Shown one piece after another: positions 51,734 to 63,204 of a DNA stretch of 64,000 nucleotides. A program made the translations under genes and the position numbers. The notes under the pieces are model-generated. The model saw only the letters and a program-made list of their open reading frames with translations. It did not search any database and was not told the origin of the DNA. How positions within the stretch are numbered: position 1 is the first letter of the stretch; each line of letters starts with the position of its first letter. Location of the stretch: positions 377,501 through 441,500 of the forward strand of contig JAEMWC010000372.1 in NCBI GenBank assembly GCA_016490735.1. The letters run 5' to 3'. The DNA is from Pachyseris speciosa. Taxonomy: Eukaryota; Cnidaria; Anthozoa; Scleractinia; Pachyseridae.

Positions 51734-52457
51734 TCACTTCATTTAAGTCTACTATACAAACTTGGTGTCACATAAATATGGGCACCATGCATAGCACTTA
51801 CATAATTAAAGGAATAACTTCTTCCCTTCCACCCAATTGGTTATTGTTCTGATGCAATTGATGAATTGTTTACCAGCTACGAAAACAACCCAACAGCATT
51901 AAAACAATATAAAGCCAATTTCCAGTGCAATGTTCCAGCCCCTCTTGCTCCTCTTTCCAGAGACCTGACAGAGATGAAATGGTAGAGAATTTTGTCAGCC
52001 GCTACGCCCACTCAAGTCTTGTACACTAGGTTTATGTTATTACAGTAAGTAGTACCTCGTTCAAGCCCGAAAAGAATTCTGGGTAATTCCCCCTAATCCA
52101 GCAGCATAGAACTCTCCTTCGGTTCATTTCATGGTTTTTCAATAAGTGTTGAGCCACCCGGTGTTACTAGCAAAATATTGCATCGATGAGTTTTTTTTAC
52201 CGGTCAAAACTAGCCCAAATTGCCTTGGTAAGGTCCCGGAATCCACTCGAGGAACGGAAAGAGACACAGGTTCCAATTTGAGTCATCATGCTTACAACAG
52301 AGCGTGTTTGGCATCTCCGTCAACATGAAACCGCCTCTCACCTCTGGTTTCTTTCAAAGGCTCGTCTTTACCCACATTCTAGCTTAATGATGCCAGCCTG
52401 TGGGCTTCTGCGAGGAAAATGGCTCAGAAAACCACTTTAAAAGCGACAATCTTATCA
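51734..52457. other. Spacer, perhaps with decayed THAP-gene exons
   Basis: A short stretch at 51835-51960 could continue the THAP-type gene, but no frame is convincing. Otherwise nothing is recognised. Confidence 0.35.
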
Positions 52458-52690
52458 AATTACGGCCTGTTTACATGGAGGGAGGGTGCCCCGGCTAACC
52501 GAGTTACCCGGCTAACCGAACTACTCTGGGAGGCCAGCTTTTCATACGTTTCTTTAGAAAATGCATTGAAGCGTTTACATGCTAGACAGGGTAGCCCGCC
52601 TTCCCGGGGCACCCAGTCTACTTGCCCGGGGCACCCTTCTAGGCGGGTTAACTTTTGCCATGTAAACGGTTCATGCCGGGTTATCCCGGC
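52458..52690. mobile_element. GTTTACATGG-type MITE
   Basis: GGCCTGTTTACATGGAGGGA near 52464 is inverted as CCATGTAAACGG near 52658. GCCCCGGCTAACC/GGGTTATCCCGGC blocks lie within it, and CCCGGGGCACCC occurs twice in the centre. Confidence 0.65.
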
Positions 52691-52732
52691 TAGCCGAGGT
52701 GAGAAGACCGTGAAAAGCAGCCATATATGGTC

Positions 52733-52922
52733 CACGTTTTTGACTGCAAAAACAGCAATTACGACCTTTCCGAAAAACTCAGCGGCTATGATTTCCCAAT
52801 TTCGAATCTTTTAGGCCACGTTTTAGTTAGAAAATCCGAGTGCACAATCGACGCCGAAAGCGCAGGCGAGTTACTCTCCACCGAACAGATATCTACCGAA
52901 ACTTGTCGTTGGGGTGCCCCTG
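52733..52922 (-). mobile_element. Single arm of the CAGGGGCACCC MITE family
   Basis: Matches the right arm of the element at 22.2-23.3 kb, including GGCTATGATTTCC, GCCACGTTTTAGTTA and ACCGAAACTTGTCGTTGGGG, ending GCCCCTG at 52922. The partner arm is missing. Confidence 0.8.
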
Positions 52923-53140
52923 ATACATCTTCAGAAGTGATCGTTGGGAATAAAAGTAACAACTAAATTTTTAAATTTAAGATAAGTAACTAATTAACAA
53001 TAACCTTGACAGAAGTTGAAAATCATTTGCATATTAAAAGATGCCAACTAATAAAGATAACGCTTTTCGCTGCTTACATTTTCATTCAGGGTAGGTTTCA
53101 ATTCTCTAATCAGCAGAGTCTCCTTTATCTTGCAATGTGT

Positions 53141-53251
53141 ATCTGACCGACCTTTCGCCCTTTCGCCTTTCGTGACGTGGTCTGGTCACGTCAACTGATC
53201 ACAACTTAAAATGGGACCACTCTGAGATATTGGCGAAAGGTCGGTCAGATA
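53141..53251. repeat. Hairpin with CTGACCGACCTTTCGCC arms
   Basis: ATCTGACCGACCTTTCGCC at the left and GGCGAAAGGTCGGTCAGAT at the right are perfect inverted copies. The centre holds a second small pair (GTGACGTGGTC/GGTCACGTCAAC). Probably a small MITE. Confidence 0.85.
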
Positions 53252-54029
53252 TTAGACGTTAAATGCGGCTTGTAGAAACACCTACAACTCGACTCATTCG
53301 TCTGCTATTTTCACGCGCAAATGCCCCGAATTTTGGCTTTTGACTGCCCAAGACACTTGAAGAATCCATACAATAAACATAAATACCATTTTATTTTGAC
53401 ATAATCTAGATATATACCACAAATATCTCCAGCTTCAAATCCGTAAATAACCCGATGTCTCACATAGCACGTCTGGGCTGTCTGTGGTCGTGGTATTTTC
53501 GTCACTATGTCTAGGTGAATTTTGGTTTGCAATCGGGAAATCATATGAGGATTTCAATTTTTAGTCATCTGACACCAAGGCTTCAGGAGTTACTTCACTT
53601 AACCAAGTCGTTCAAAGAAAGAAGAGCTACAAGTATTGCTGGGCTAAAGACAGCCGTTGTTTTGATCATGAGGAAATCTGATAATTCAACAGTTACCAGA
53701 CTCAACACAGTGCAAGATCTTGAAGGGCTCGTTACTCAGAAGCCGACAGAGCAGCTAGCATCCAATCTGCCTCTGATGACGCCCATCGTTAAACGATGAG
53801 TAATACAGTTTAGTTCAATTCAGTGTTTTTAGAAGTTGTTTGACTACTGTTAGTTTTCAAATAGATCTTAACTGATGATAGTCTCAAAATGGGCTACAAA
53901 GATAGTAAACAAACTGAATGTGAATTGTCATTTGGTAAAAGTTTACTCAAAGAACTACCATATTATAATTTTAGTGGAGATCTTGTACAATTACATCAGT
54001 GGTCAGTTCAATAACAGTGTCCTGGCCTC
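53252..54029. other. Spacer with one unrecognised ORF
   Basis: A 94-codon plus-strand frame at 53515-53799 has an ordinary amino-acid mix and an AG just upstream of its middle part. I cannot place it, and it may be chance or a decayed exon. Confidence 0.35.
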
Positions 54030-54460
54030 TTAAAGGGAACCTCCACTCTTACAACAAATTCACGATAAATTGTTGGAAATAATTACTGCCTTCCAAATTT
54101 TGTTTTGAAACGTGGATATAACATTTAAGTCTACAAAAAAAAAGAATATCATTATCGCCTATTTTCGCTTTCAAATTTCCCGGCGCGCCATTTTGGATTT
54201 GATGACGTGTAATGGTTGCAACTATTGTCAGGAAGCAAAATGACGCAGAAAATCCTTTGTTCTAAAAATAGGGCAACCATTATACGTCATCAAATCCAAA
54301 ATGGCCGCGCCCGGGAAATTTAAAAGCGAAAATAAGCGATGAGGATCTATATTTTTTGTATACTTAAATGTTATATCCACGTTTTAAAACAAAATTTGAA
54401 ATATAGTAATTAGTGCTTACAATTTAGCGTCAATTTGTTGTAAGAGTGGAGGTTCCCTAT
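54030..54460. mobile_element. TTAA-type hairpin MITE with GGGAACCTCCACTCTTACAA ends
   Basis: GGGAACCTCCACTCTTACAA is inverted at 54436-54457, and the arms remain alignable for about 190 bp each, through TGGATATAACATTTAAGT and CCAAAATGG/CCATTTTGG blocks. TTAA precedes the left tip. The right flank reads TATAA, likely a mutated TTTAA. Confidence 0.88.
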
Positions 54461-54479
54461 AAACAACTGGTAATAACCT

Positions 54480-54790
54480 ACATAAATTGACTAGTCTGTA
54501 CGATCTAAGACTGTTTAATCTTAACATAGATTCAGATGTAAACCTGAATTCTTATGATCTATCAACCAAATTCGTAGTAGATATTTCTCCCCACACAGCT
54601 TCGCGCAGATGAAATCAAAACTCTCTAAAAATGAACAGCTGTCAAGCTTCTCTATTTTTCGTAATAACGTTCTAAGTGTAAATAAAAATTTAGAGAATCT
54701 TCAAACACAGATCTTATAGAAGGGCTTTAATTTCACTTTCACATAATCGGAGTATCAGCATCGTTGTCACCTGGGGAATTGCTATAGCGG
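54480..54790 (+). pseudogene. Non-LTR retrotransposon endonuclease N-terminal remnant
   Basis: The plus frame reads NEQLSSFSIFRNNVLSVNKN, LENLQTQIL, a stop, then FNFTFTIIGVSASL. In CR1/L2-type elements this region is F-S-x-x-HNNVRSLxKNxxxL followed by IIGVTET, the start of the APE endonuclease. The catalytic Glu motif is lost and coding ends near 54790. Confidence 0.65.
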
Positions 54791-55889
54791 ATATAGGCGT
54801 ATATATAGTTTCAAAACAGTAAATTGTCCGTTATGCCATTGAATTCTATAAGAAGGACATAAATTTTAATGAGGTTATTGGAAGGAAAATGAAAATGTTG
54901 GAAAGACTCATTGCCAATATTTATTACCAAATACGAATTCACAAAACTTTACATTTTCATCACAAACGGAATCGTAATCAGTTTTAGAAAGCACATCTAA
55001 AAGCCGAGACTGAAGTGGATAAAATTGTTATTGAAAAGAATGCTAAAAAGCCCTCACTTTGACCCTGCATGGCAACGAGCAGGGGCGAATCCAGCATTTT
55101 TCTTAGAATGGGGTGTAGCCACATAGTTTTTTTGCTGAATGCTAGCCTATATTAAAAAGCCGTAGGTCATCTCGGGGTGGGGAGGGGGTGCGCTCCCCCT
55201 GCACCCCTCCCTGAGAAGAAACAAATGTACGTTTGTTAAGGCGTGTGACGAACATCTCGAAATGTGTTCCTAATTCCATTCGAAATGTAAACTAGGTAAC
55301 TAGGTTTTATATGTATCCTGATGTACACACAACAAATAGTGTAAAGGCCCTCGTAAATGATACAAATAAGTTTCCGTGTCTTGTGTGTGTACAGTGGGTG
55401 ATAATAACTTCACTTGTATTCGCGGAAGTTTTAGCGATCTTGTTTTGAGTCTGAAATAATCGGTTTATCATGTAGGCGTAATGCGTTTTCGTCAGTTGAG
55501 TGTCATTTACCTGTTTCGGGAGACATATTTAATTTTAGAACGGTACATGTACATGAGTTCTCTTCTCTTCTCAAAATAGTGCTTTCATCAGTCGAGTTTT
55601 CATCAAAAACACGGGGGAAAAATGACCCTTCACTGCCTGGTTGATTAGCAGTTCGTCTCGTGTTGAACGAAATCCTTCATGTGTGAGACCAAGACGACTT
55701 TAAAAACAAGAAAGGGTCATTTGTTTTGTTTGTCTGTGCTATCGTTTCTTTCGTTGTTTTCATTTTGTCTCACGCGAACTAACTTCTGGGTCTCCCTGGC
55801 TGACTTCCTCATTCGTCGTGCACACGCCTTACGAACAAGAAAAGATCACGTTATACTGAAATTTAACGAAGATTGACGACGGATCAAGG
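54791..55889. other. Spacer with G/C-run repeat fragment
   Basis: At 55083-55212 GGGGCGAATCCAGCATTTTT and GGGTGCGCTCCCCCTGCACC resemble the end of a common DNA-transposon-derived repeat. Elsewhere nothing is recognised. Confidence 0.45.
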
Positions 55890-56110
55890 CTAGCCTGCAT
55901 ACAGGCTCTTCATTTGAGCAATTAAGAGAGGTTTTTTCCATCGATTTTGCTTTCGAGTGGCGCGCGGAGGGCGAACGAGAGAAGGGAAGAGGCTGCAACA
56001 GTCTCTGTACGATTTGAGATCAGACCCCCTTTCCCTCGCTCGCCCCAATCCGCTTTGGACCGCGCGTCATTCGAAAGCAAAACCTCTGTGAATGCCTGTA
56101 TGCAGGCTAG
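55890..56110. mobile_element. MITE with CTAGCCTGCATACAGGC ends
   Basis: CTAGCCTGCATACAGGC at the left and GCCTGTATGCAGGCTAG at the right are perfect inverted copies. A further inverted pair (TTTTGCTTTCGAGTG/CATTCGAAAGCAAAA) continues inward. The outer TA on each side could be a TA target duplication. Confidence 0.9.
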
Positions 56111-58039
56111 ATTAAGACGGACACATCGAACCGCATCGTTCCTATGGATTTTTTGAGAATCGTCACCCATCTCAATCTGAGTGGCGGTGAGTCGGAAGGA
56201 CGGTGCTGTTGATTCGAGTTAAGTCGACATGAGAATCTTCCTCTTGAGAGAACCTTTACAGTTTTATGCGTGATAAATTGGCTCGAACTGGACAACCTTC
56301 CATGCTTACACTGAGACGACTCCAGTCAAGTCGGGGCCAGACGAGACAGAAACAGTTAAAGCCAATATCAACACCAGACTGACTTCGGGAGTTAGTCTTT
56401 TCTGCATTGACCAAACACTTTACCCACGGCCTATTGTAAATATAGCAATTGAATGAATTTCTGGCTAATTGGGTTGATAAAATAATCCAACCATTTCCCC
56501 TTTATTTATATCCTAGGAAAGTGATCTCAACCTGTAATTACAATAAAACAACTGGAATAACATGCACTGAAAATAAAAGTCTCCACCACTAAAAAGGACC
56601 AGTGAAGTTTTTTATCTGATGACACTTATTAAGTACATTGAAGAGTTGGAGTAACCGAATACTCACTTTTTATGCATATAATACGCGTTTTTGTTCTTTA
56701 ATGTTTTTTCGCGTTAATGTATCGGTGCATCGTGTGTCCCTAAATCAACTTTTAATTTCCTCACGCTTATTATTTACATACCACTTAGTAATGGCAAGTT
56801 TCTGACTTCGGTCGTCACGGAAATGCTAGCGCTTTTCTAGCTTTTACTACTTATGCTCAGTTTTTTAATTGAGTTAACTTAGTTTCTTTTGAAAATTTTA
56901 ATTAAGTCAGAAGCAAATATAAGATGTTTCATTCTACGTTAGAGTGGATAAGAAGGTCTAAAGAACGCCAGGAGAACAGAAGTGGCGTCTTTGTTAAAAT
57001 TAATTAAGCGATCGTAGTTTATATCATCAGAGAAAATGACACGAAACCCTTTTCACGAAAGGACAGGCTTGAGGCTTAACATTGGCTTGAGTAAGTGCTT
57101 TTCTTTAACTTCAAAACAAAGATGCATTTAAGAGCAGTAGCCTCAGGACATGGTGAGATAAGCCACTGAAACCAACAGGTGTAGTGGAGTCATAGTGACT
57201 GGCAAATACGCTATCAAATACCCACAGCAAAACAGTTTAACGGTTTGTTGTTCCTTATCGATAACATACGTAAATTTATTGTACAGTTTAGCCAAAATTA
57301 TACTTATTAGATGCACTTCTAAATGATGGCACAATACAGAAAATTGGCTTTTGCAGTGAATATGCCCCTGTTATGACAAAAATCAAACATGATGAGCTGG
57401 ATTAAATTTGGAAACAAACAAGGAATTATCAAGTGATCAAAAAAAAAAAAAATCAAGTGATCATGTCTCTTGCCAAGAGGATAGCGTAGAAAAGGTTTAG
57501 AGCGAATTCCAGCAGGTTAACAGGCATCAATACGTCAAATTCTCTTTATAAGTCAATGATCGTAACGCCATGTTGATTTCTATGCTCTTTCTGTGAAGAA
57601 GAAAAAAGTTCAGTCAGTTATATTCAGATAGTATGCGGCTTTCTACACCTCATAAATATAAGGAAACAGGTTCAATTGGCTTATGAAGTGAAATGAATTT
57701 ATAATTAATTGTTCACTGAACTGAACTGTGGAAGTTTTTCGCCGGAAAAAATTCAGCACCCCAGTGCGTAAACTGAGTCAGTTATTTTACGTGAAAGAAA
57801 CAATAATGAGGCAAGACCAATTTAAAGGATTTAATCTGATACATCGAATTGAAGTTAACTTCAAACGACAGTATTTGCTTTTCTATAATTATGTTGCTGA
57901 AATATTCAAAGGAAGCTGTAGATAGGGAGTCTTTCTCGCTCTCTTCCTATAACGTGCCTGTTTTTTTCTATTCGTCAAACCTCCGTATCAGACCTCATTG
58001 ATTTTTCCAAAGCTGAGGACGCTAATAATGAATAATGCA
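56111..58039. other. Spacer without recognised genes
   Basis: AT-rich. A duplicated AATCAAGTGATCA segment around an A-run lies at ~57430-57465. ORFs below 70 codons only. Confidence 0.45.
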
Positions 58040-58206
58040 TTTTATTATATGACTGGCTCTTTCAGCGGTCAAGATGAATCAATTCTCCTGCTGTGATTGG
58101 CTACCCGCGAGGTCAAGATGGAGCCATCATTCTTGACCGCTCGGGATAGCCTGTTCGTCCCGCGTTTTACTATCTTTTAATTGCGTCCTTTGAGTCATAT
58201 AATAAA
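58040..58206. mobile_element. MITE with TTTATTATATGACT ends
   Basis: TTTATTATATGACT at the left is inverted as AGTCATATAATAAA at the right, with an inner GCGGTCAAGATG/CTTGACCGC pair. Confidence 0.82.
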
Positions 58207-58229
58207 TCCTTTATTGACCACGCTTGTTC

Positions 58230-58271
58230 GGTCAAGATGGCGGAATATTGGCTTCGTTCTTTTTTTGCGTG

Positions 58272-58304
<33 letters not shown>

Positions 58305-58346
58305 CACGCAGAAAAAGAACTTGGCCAATATCACGCCATCTTGACC
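58230..58346. repeat. Hairpin with GTCAAGATGGCG arms
   Basis: GGTCAAGATGGCGGAATATT, TGCGTGTTTATGGACC and their reverse complements flank a short centre. It directly follows the MITE above and shares its GGTCAAGATG core, so it may be a sister copy. Confidence 0.85.
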
Positions 58347-61300
58347 TCACGCTTGGCCAATAACCCATGTGTATATTTATTCTCTTTGAATAGGGACTGT
58401 CGGAAACTTTTCTCACTAAAATGAATTCAGATGGTATTTTCAATTTGAAAATTCTGGGAGGTGAAGATTCTCTTATAATCGGAAAATGTGTAATAATGTA
58501 GAGGAGGTTTGATAGAAGAGCATAAAAACACAATGTATATTGAAGGACGTGTTGTAGCGTGATGCTATCGAAAAAAAGAGAGTTCTAAAATTAAGGGATA
58601 AGATACACTGCAGGTCAGATAGGACGATCGAGAAAACACCATATCAGTTCCCCGCCCCACACTGATCAGCTAAATTACGAATTTATCAGGTGAATATAGT
58701 GAAAATCCTTTGTAATTACATTGGTTTCAGTCAAACGTATAGATTTGAAATTTATTAAGACTAACCTTCGATTTATTTGCGGTGAGTTTAGTCAATTGAC
58801 GTAACAGTGTGAAAAAAAGAGCTCTGTTAACACACAGACCAAACGTAAGAACACTGATAAGCACGAGCTATGATCTCCAACAAAGAAAACAAAATATATT
58901 ACATTTCCTCTTTAAAAGTACGGTTTCTACGAAGTTAATCTTCAGCTGAGTTTCACTTCCGACAAATTAGACGAGAGTCTTTTTTGTTATCTTTATGACG
59001 ACCAGGAGAGGTGAACACACAATTTAGCATTCGTTTATCAAACGTTTTATGAACCAGGCAGATTTACCATAGACATTAAAGTATGCGAAAAAAAAATCAA
59101 TCACGAAATGAGAAATGTGTGAATATTTTCTTCAACATTTTTGAAGTGTTCTTCCTTGGTGACAGAACTTAATGTCATTTTTCCTTGCCGATAACCGGAT
59201 TCTACTACTATTGAATCAATTATTTTCTGGCCTTATCCGTGTGCTAAGATCTATATTTCCGTCATCTTTGTATGTAAAAGTCTTAAGTTGAATAAAAAGT
59301 GTCACTTTGGACATTAATTATTTCGTGGCGCCTTTGTTCAAAAGAGCCATTATAAAATCACTCTTAATAGCAAATTCTGTATAAAACGCAAAGTCCAACG
59401 CAAGACGCCTCAAAGCAATTTCAAGGTAACAACGCCCCTTCTAGACTCTTTCCTTCGCAGAATACCATTTCATGAACATTTTTTCTTTGTGGATTAAACA
59501 GGAACTGCAACAATCACGAACAGTAACACCTTGGAATAGTTCAATTTTGAGGTTAGTAAACTTTAACTCTGACAGATTGAATCAGCTGAATTTAGCGGCT
59601 GGTATATGCAGACAGTTCGCACTTCTTGCTTGCATGTATTTGGCATTTGTGCTCGAAATTTAAAACGAACAATTTCACGAGCCTTCTCCGGATAACTGAA
59701 TGGGTATTCAACAATTTGTGGCTTAGTTTAGTTGGGTAGTATAGTAAGAGCATCGATAAAAAAAGCAAAGCTTTCACACAAATTTCTGCAAAGAAAACTT
59801 CACTATTTGGCTTTGATGTATAATTGGAAAAGTTAGACCGTATGTTTTAGGCCTCTGGCAATACTTACGACACATGAAACAACATTTTTAAATTTAAAAA
59901 TACTTATATTTTTGCGACGTGTCATCATATTTTAAAAGGAGTGTTTTTATGACTGCAGCTCACAATTGTTTTTATTTTGTTATTTCAGAGGAACCCGAAA
60001 ATCATATTATCTCTGTTTTAAACCACATTTTCTTAGCCGGTTTCAAAAACGTACATCCATGTTGCTTTAAACATTCGTTGGTATTAGGGAAATAAGAGTA
60101 ACGGATGTTGTAGTGAAATGATGAACGTCATCTGCCCACGCTGAAAAAAAGTAAGAACTAGATAATTGTATGTCGCGGTGGCCTATTCACTTCACTTTGA
60201 CTTTAGAATTCAGGAAACCAATTTGTTCTCGATCAAACTCAAAACTTTTAACCGCCAGTAATTTCAAACATGGGTGCCAGAATAGACTTTCATTAACTTC
60301 TCAAAAAATGAAATAACAGACATACGAAAATACTGGTCCATTTAGGGCCCGTTATGAATACAAATTTCTTCTGAAAATCAGGTGCCATACATGACAGCAA
60401 ACGTAAACAACTTAACTCGTGTTAAAACTGAATGCACAAGAAAGTTTTTAGAGCCGATATATTTCCGCGCGCTGTAATGAGAGACAAATAAAAACTTTTT
60501 TTTATTTACTGTGGGCCGAGATGTTGCCGATCGGAAGCGTTAATTCAGTTAATTTTGTCGTCAAAGTGTTATGGTCTATCTCCCCGCCTGAAACATTCCT
60601 GTCAACTTTTTCTTCAGTCGAACTTCAATTAACATATAACTACTGAGTCTGAAGGCAAATTAATTTACAGCTTGTCATTATTCAGCAAGACACAAAGGAG
60701 CAAATTTTGTCACTTCACAAATATATTCTAAACATAAAAATTAGTAATGTTGATAGCATTTACGATAATGACAATCTATTTACTTTAGCCGTTTTTTATT
60801 TGGGCTGGTTAAGGTATGAAAAATATTCGATAAAATCAAACAAACTAACAAAGCTACAACCAGTTGCAAAAAAGTTGAGACACTTCCAATAAAAAACACA
60901 CTTTTCTCCTAAAACTGTCCCATGACAGTTACTACACGGCAGTCCAGACTCCCCTCCTCCCCCACCCCTTAGCAATGTTGCTGGACCACATTTTCTGCCT
61001 GGCCTCGCGTTTCTACGAAGACAAAATTGGGCCCTACAACACTGATAAGGGGAGGGGTGGGTGATCTCTTTTCAGTCGGAATTTAGTGTAGTGTTTTAAG
61101 TATTTTTGCAACTGGTTGTAGCGAGCCAAAAGTTAAGCGACACCAGTTTTGTGGCCACACCTATCTCGTTATTACAGCACTTTTTTATGGCCCCTGCAAA
61201 CCCATTCAATCGACCAATTCGTTATACGTTACAAACCACCACCTTTTGGAGTTCATGTTTTTTTTAGAAATCAACCCAATTTAAATTACGACCATTCGAA

Positions 61301-62150
61301 ATGCAAGAGACACTTACTCTTAAATAACACAAAGAACCGCAAATTAATAATAAACTGGACAAAGCCCAGTTACGGCTTCAAAGTTACTCCAGCTTCTATT
61401 TCCGATTTCGCCCTCCGATGTTATTTTCTTTTTGTGTCTGTCTGTATTCTTTCGCAGTATGACAAGCGTTTCCTCATTTCTCTGCGCACCTTTCAACGAT
61501 TATAAAATAGAGATAGCATCCTCCAAGATCCTATACTAGCAATAACAAAAACCTTCACGTTTCAGAGACAGACCTTTATATTCTCCTTTCGTATCGACAA
61601 AGTGACAAAAGACAGTGTGTAACATGTTTATCCAAATAAATTTATCGTATACCTTTCTTTGCATTTTGTACGGAAAAAAGAATACTTAAAAAATTGCCAT
61701 CGCGAAGATCCCATGCAATTCCATGCATTGGACGCATGTTCAAGGACTGGGGAAAAAATCACCAAAATCAATTTGTGGTTAAATATAGGAACCATACGAA
61801 TAAGCACTTCAAAACTGTTAGTTTGGAAGTAATAGGTTACGAAAATGCTGAAAAAATGAAATAGAATCTAACTAACTGCACAGTTTGTTTCGTCATGAGG
61901 GGCGCGCTTTTGAAAACAGAGGCATTTGCAAGGATTCCTTGATTTTTGGAAAATTACAAATAAATCACTTTCCTTCCAATCTTTTTTAAACTTGTTAAAG
62001 TTTTAAAAGGTGTAAAAACCTATATTTTTAGCAAGGCGTTTAATAATCATTTTTAATTTAATGGTTATATTTTCTCGTACGTGTCAGTTTAGATTCCCTA
62101 GATTTGATTGTTATGTGCATGTGAGCATCTCTTCCAATGGAAAATGTGCA
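58347..62150. other. Long AT-rich stretch without recognised genes
   Basis: Several ORFs of 60-118 codons exist (for example 61149-61505) but none has a recognisable domain, signal peptide or splice context. No strong repeat was seen. Confidence 0.5.
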
Positions 62151-62156
62151 TTACGA

Positions 62157-62240
62157 ATATTATATTGTTAATATTGTTATTATTATCATGATTATTACCA
62201 TTTATTATTAATATTATCATTATTATTAGTATTACCATTA
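62157..62240 (+). repeat. Interrupted ATT/ATC-rich simple repeat
   Basis: Imperfect TTATTATTA and ATTATCATTA words in succession. Confidence 0.7.
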
Positions 62241-62848
62241 AACGCCTAAATATGTCATGTTATTTGTTGTGAGAGAACGTTTCCATACAGATGATGGATT
62301 TGATTCATTCGATTCCCAGTCCCCTCCTCATTTCTATAGATACCCTGCAAGAAAACAATACAACAAACAACAAATATTATTATGCATTGGTGTCACTGTC
62401 TCAGTTTTGATTGGCTAAAAACACGCAGCTAATTACTGCTGGCAATGTTTTCTTTACGTCATACCTACAGACAATAGGTTTTATACATGCAGAAGGGACG
62501 TCATTTTGCAGACAACAGTTTTACATGCGAGAAACACGTGTGGCGTAGGTGAGCACGAGTGGTGAAGTGAAAACGACGGCCTTGGTTTGTGTTATTCGGC
62601 TCCGCCTTCGGCTTCGGCAGATAACACTGCAAACCTCGGCCATAATAATTCAGATAATTCTCGTTATCATGCTCAGCCTCATCCAATAATTGTTAATTGT
62701 CAATAGCTGCTTCACCTTAGGGCCAATAAAATCTCTTCACTGAACTGTTACAGAGTTGAAAAGGTTGTAAACGACAAAGCTGGAACCTAGTTAGAAATGG
62801 AAAACGTCGCACTGTTTAAATCTCTGTACTCGCTTTTCTTTCTTGCAG
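62241..62848. other. Upstream region of the cysteine-rich peptide gene
   Basis: A GCTCCGCCTTCGGCTTCGGC segment at ~62610 is locally GC-rich and partly inverted. The last bases, CTTTTCTTTCTTGCAG (62833-62848), form a strong polypyrimidine tract and 3' splice site directly before the ATG, so a 5' UTR exon should lie upstream. Confidence 0.5.
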
Positions 62849-63091
62849 ATGAAGTCTATGTTCACTGCACTCGTAACCTTGTGCTTAATGGCAACTCTTA
62901 CTGTAGTCTCAGCAGACGACTGTGAAAGCAAGTGCAATGCAACGTTCGATCAATGTAAGAGTATGTGTGCGAGCTTTGAGGACTGCGAGATTTGCACGCT
63001 TAAAGTAGACGGGTGTAGAATCGACTGCAGCCGGAAACGAAGCCTTTACTTCAAGATATGGACGTCACGTGACAACAATATGCTCCAGTAA
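62849..63091 (+). CDS. Small secreted cysteine-rich peptide
   Basis: The ATG at 62849 follows a consensus 3' splice site (TTTCTTGCAG), so this is probably the coding exon after a 5' UTR intron. The 80-residue product has a clear signal peptide: basic start, then LVTLCLMATLTVVSA with cleavage expected after Ala at about residue 22. The mature part has eight cysteines spaced C-x3-C-x6-C-x3-C-x5-C-x2-C-x6-C-x3-C, all within about 37 residues, then a basic tail. Paired C-x3-C motifs suggest a helical-hairpin fold. Such peptides in cnidarians include defensive, venom-related and biomineral-associated proteins, and the sequence alone does not decide. AATAAA lies at 63199-63204. Confidence 0.75.
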   Translation: MKSMFTALVTLCLMATLTVVSADDCESKCNATFDQCKSMCASFEDCEICTLKVDGCRIDCSRKRSLYFKIWTSRDNNMLQ

Positions 63092-63198
63092 CAGGGACCA
63101 TCACAATAGACAGTTTTGAAGGAAGCTTTCGTGTGTAAATTCGCCAAATATGTCATTTTTGTTTTGCTCTGTATAACTCAGCTAATTGAAATAATGCA

Positions 63199-63204
63199 AA
63201 TAAA
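63199..63204 (+). promoter_or_regulatory. Polyadenylation signal for the cysteine-rich peptide gene
   Basis: AATAAA about 108 bp downstream of the stop codon. Confidence 0.6.

Noticed and set aside
61149..61505. 118-codon ORF
   Set aside because: Length is possible by chance in AT-rich DNA; no family resemblance or flanking signals.
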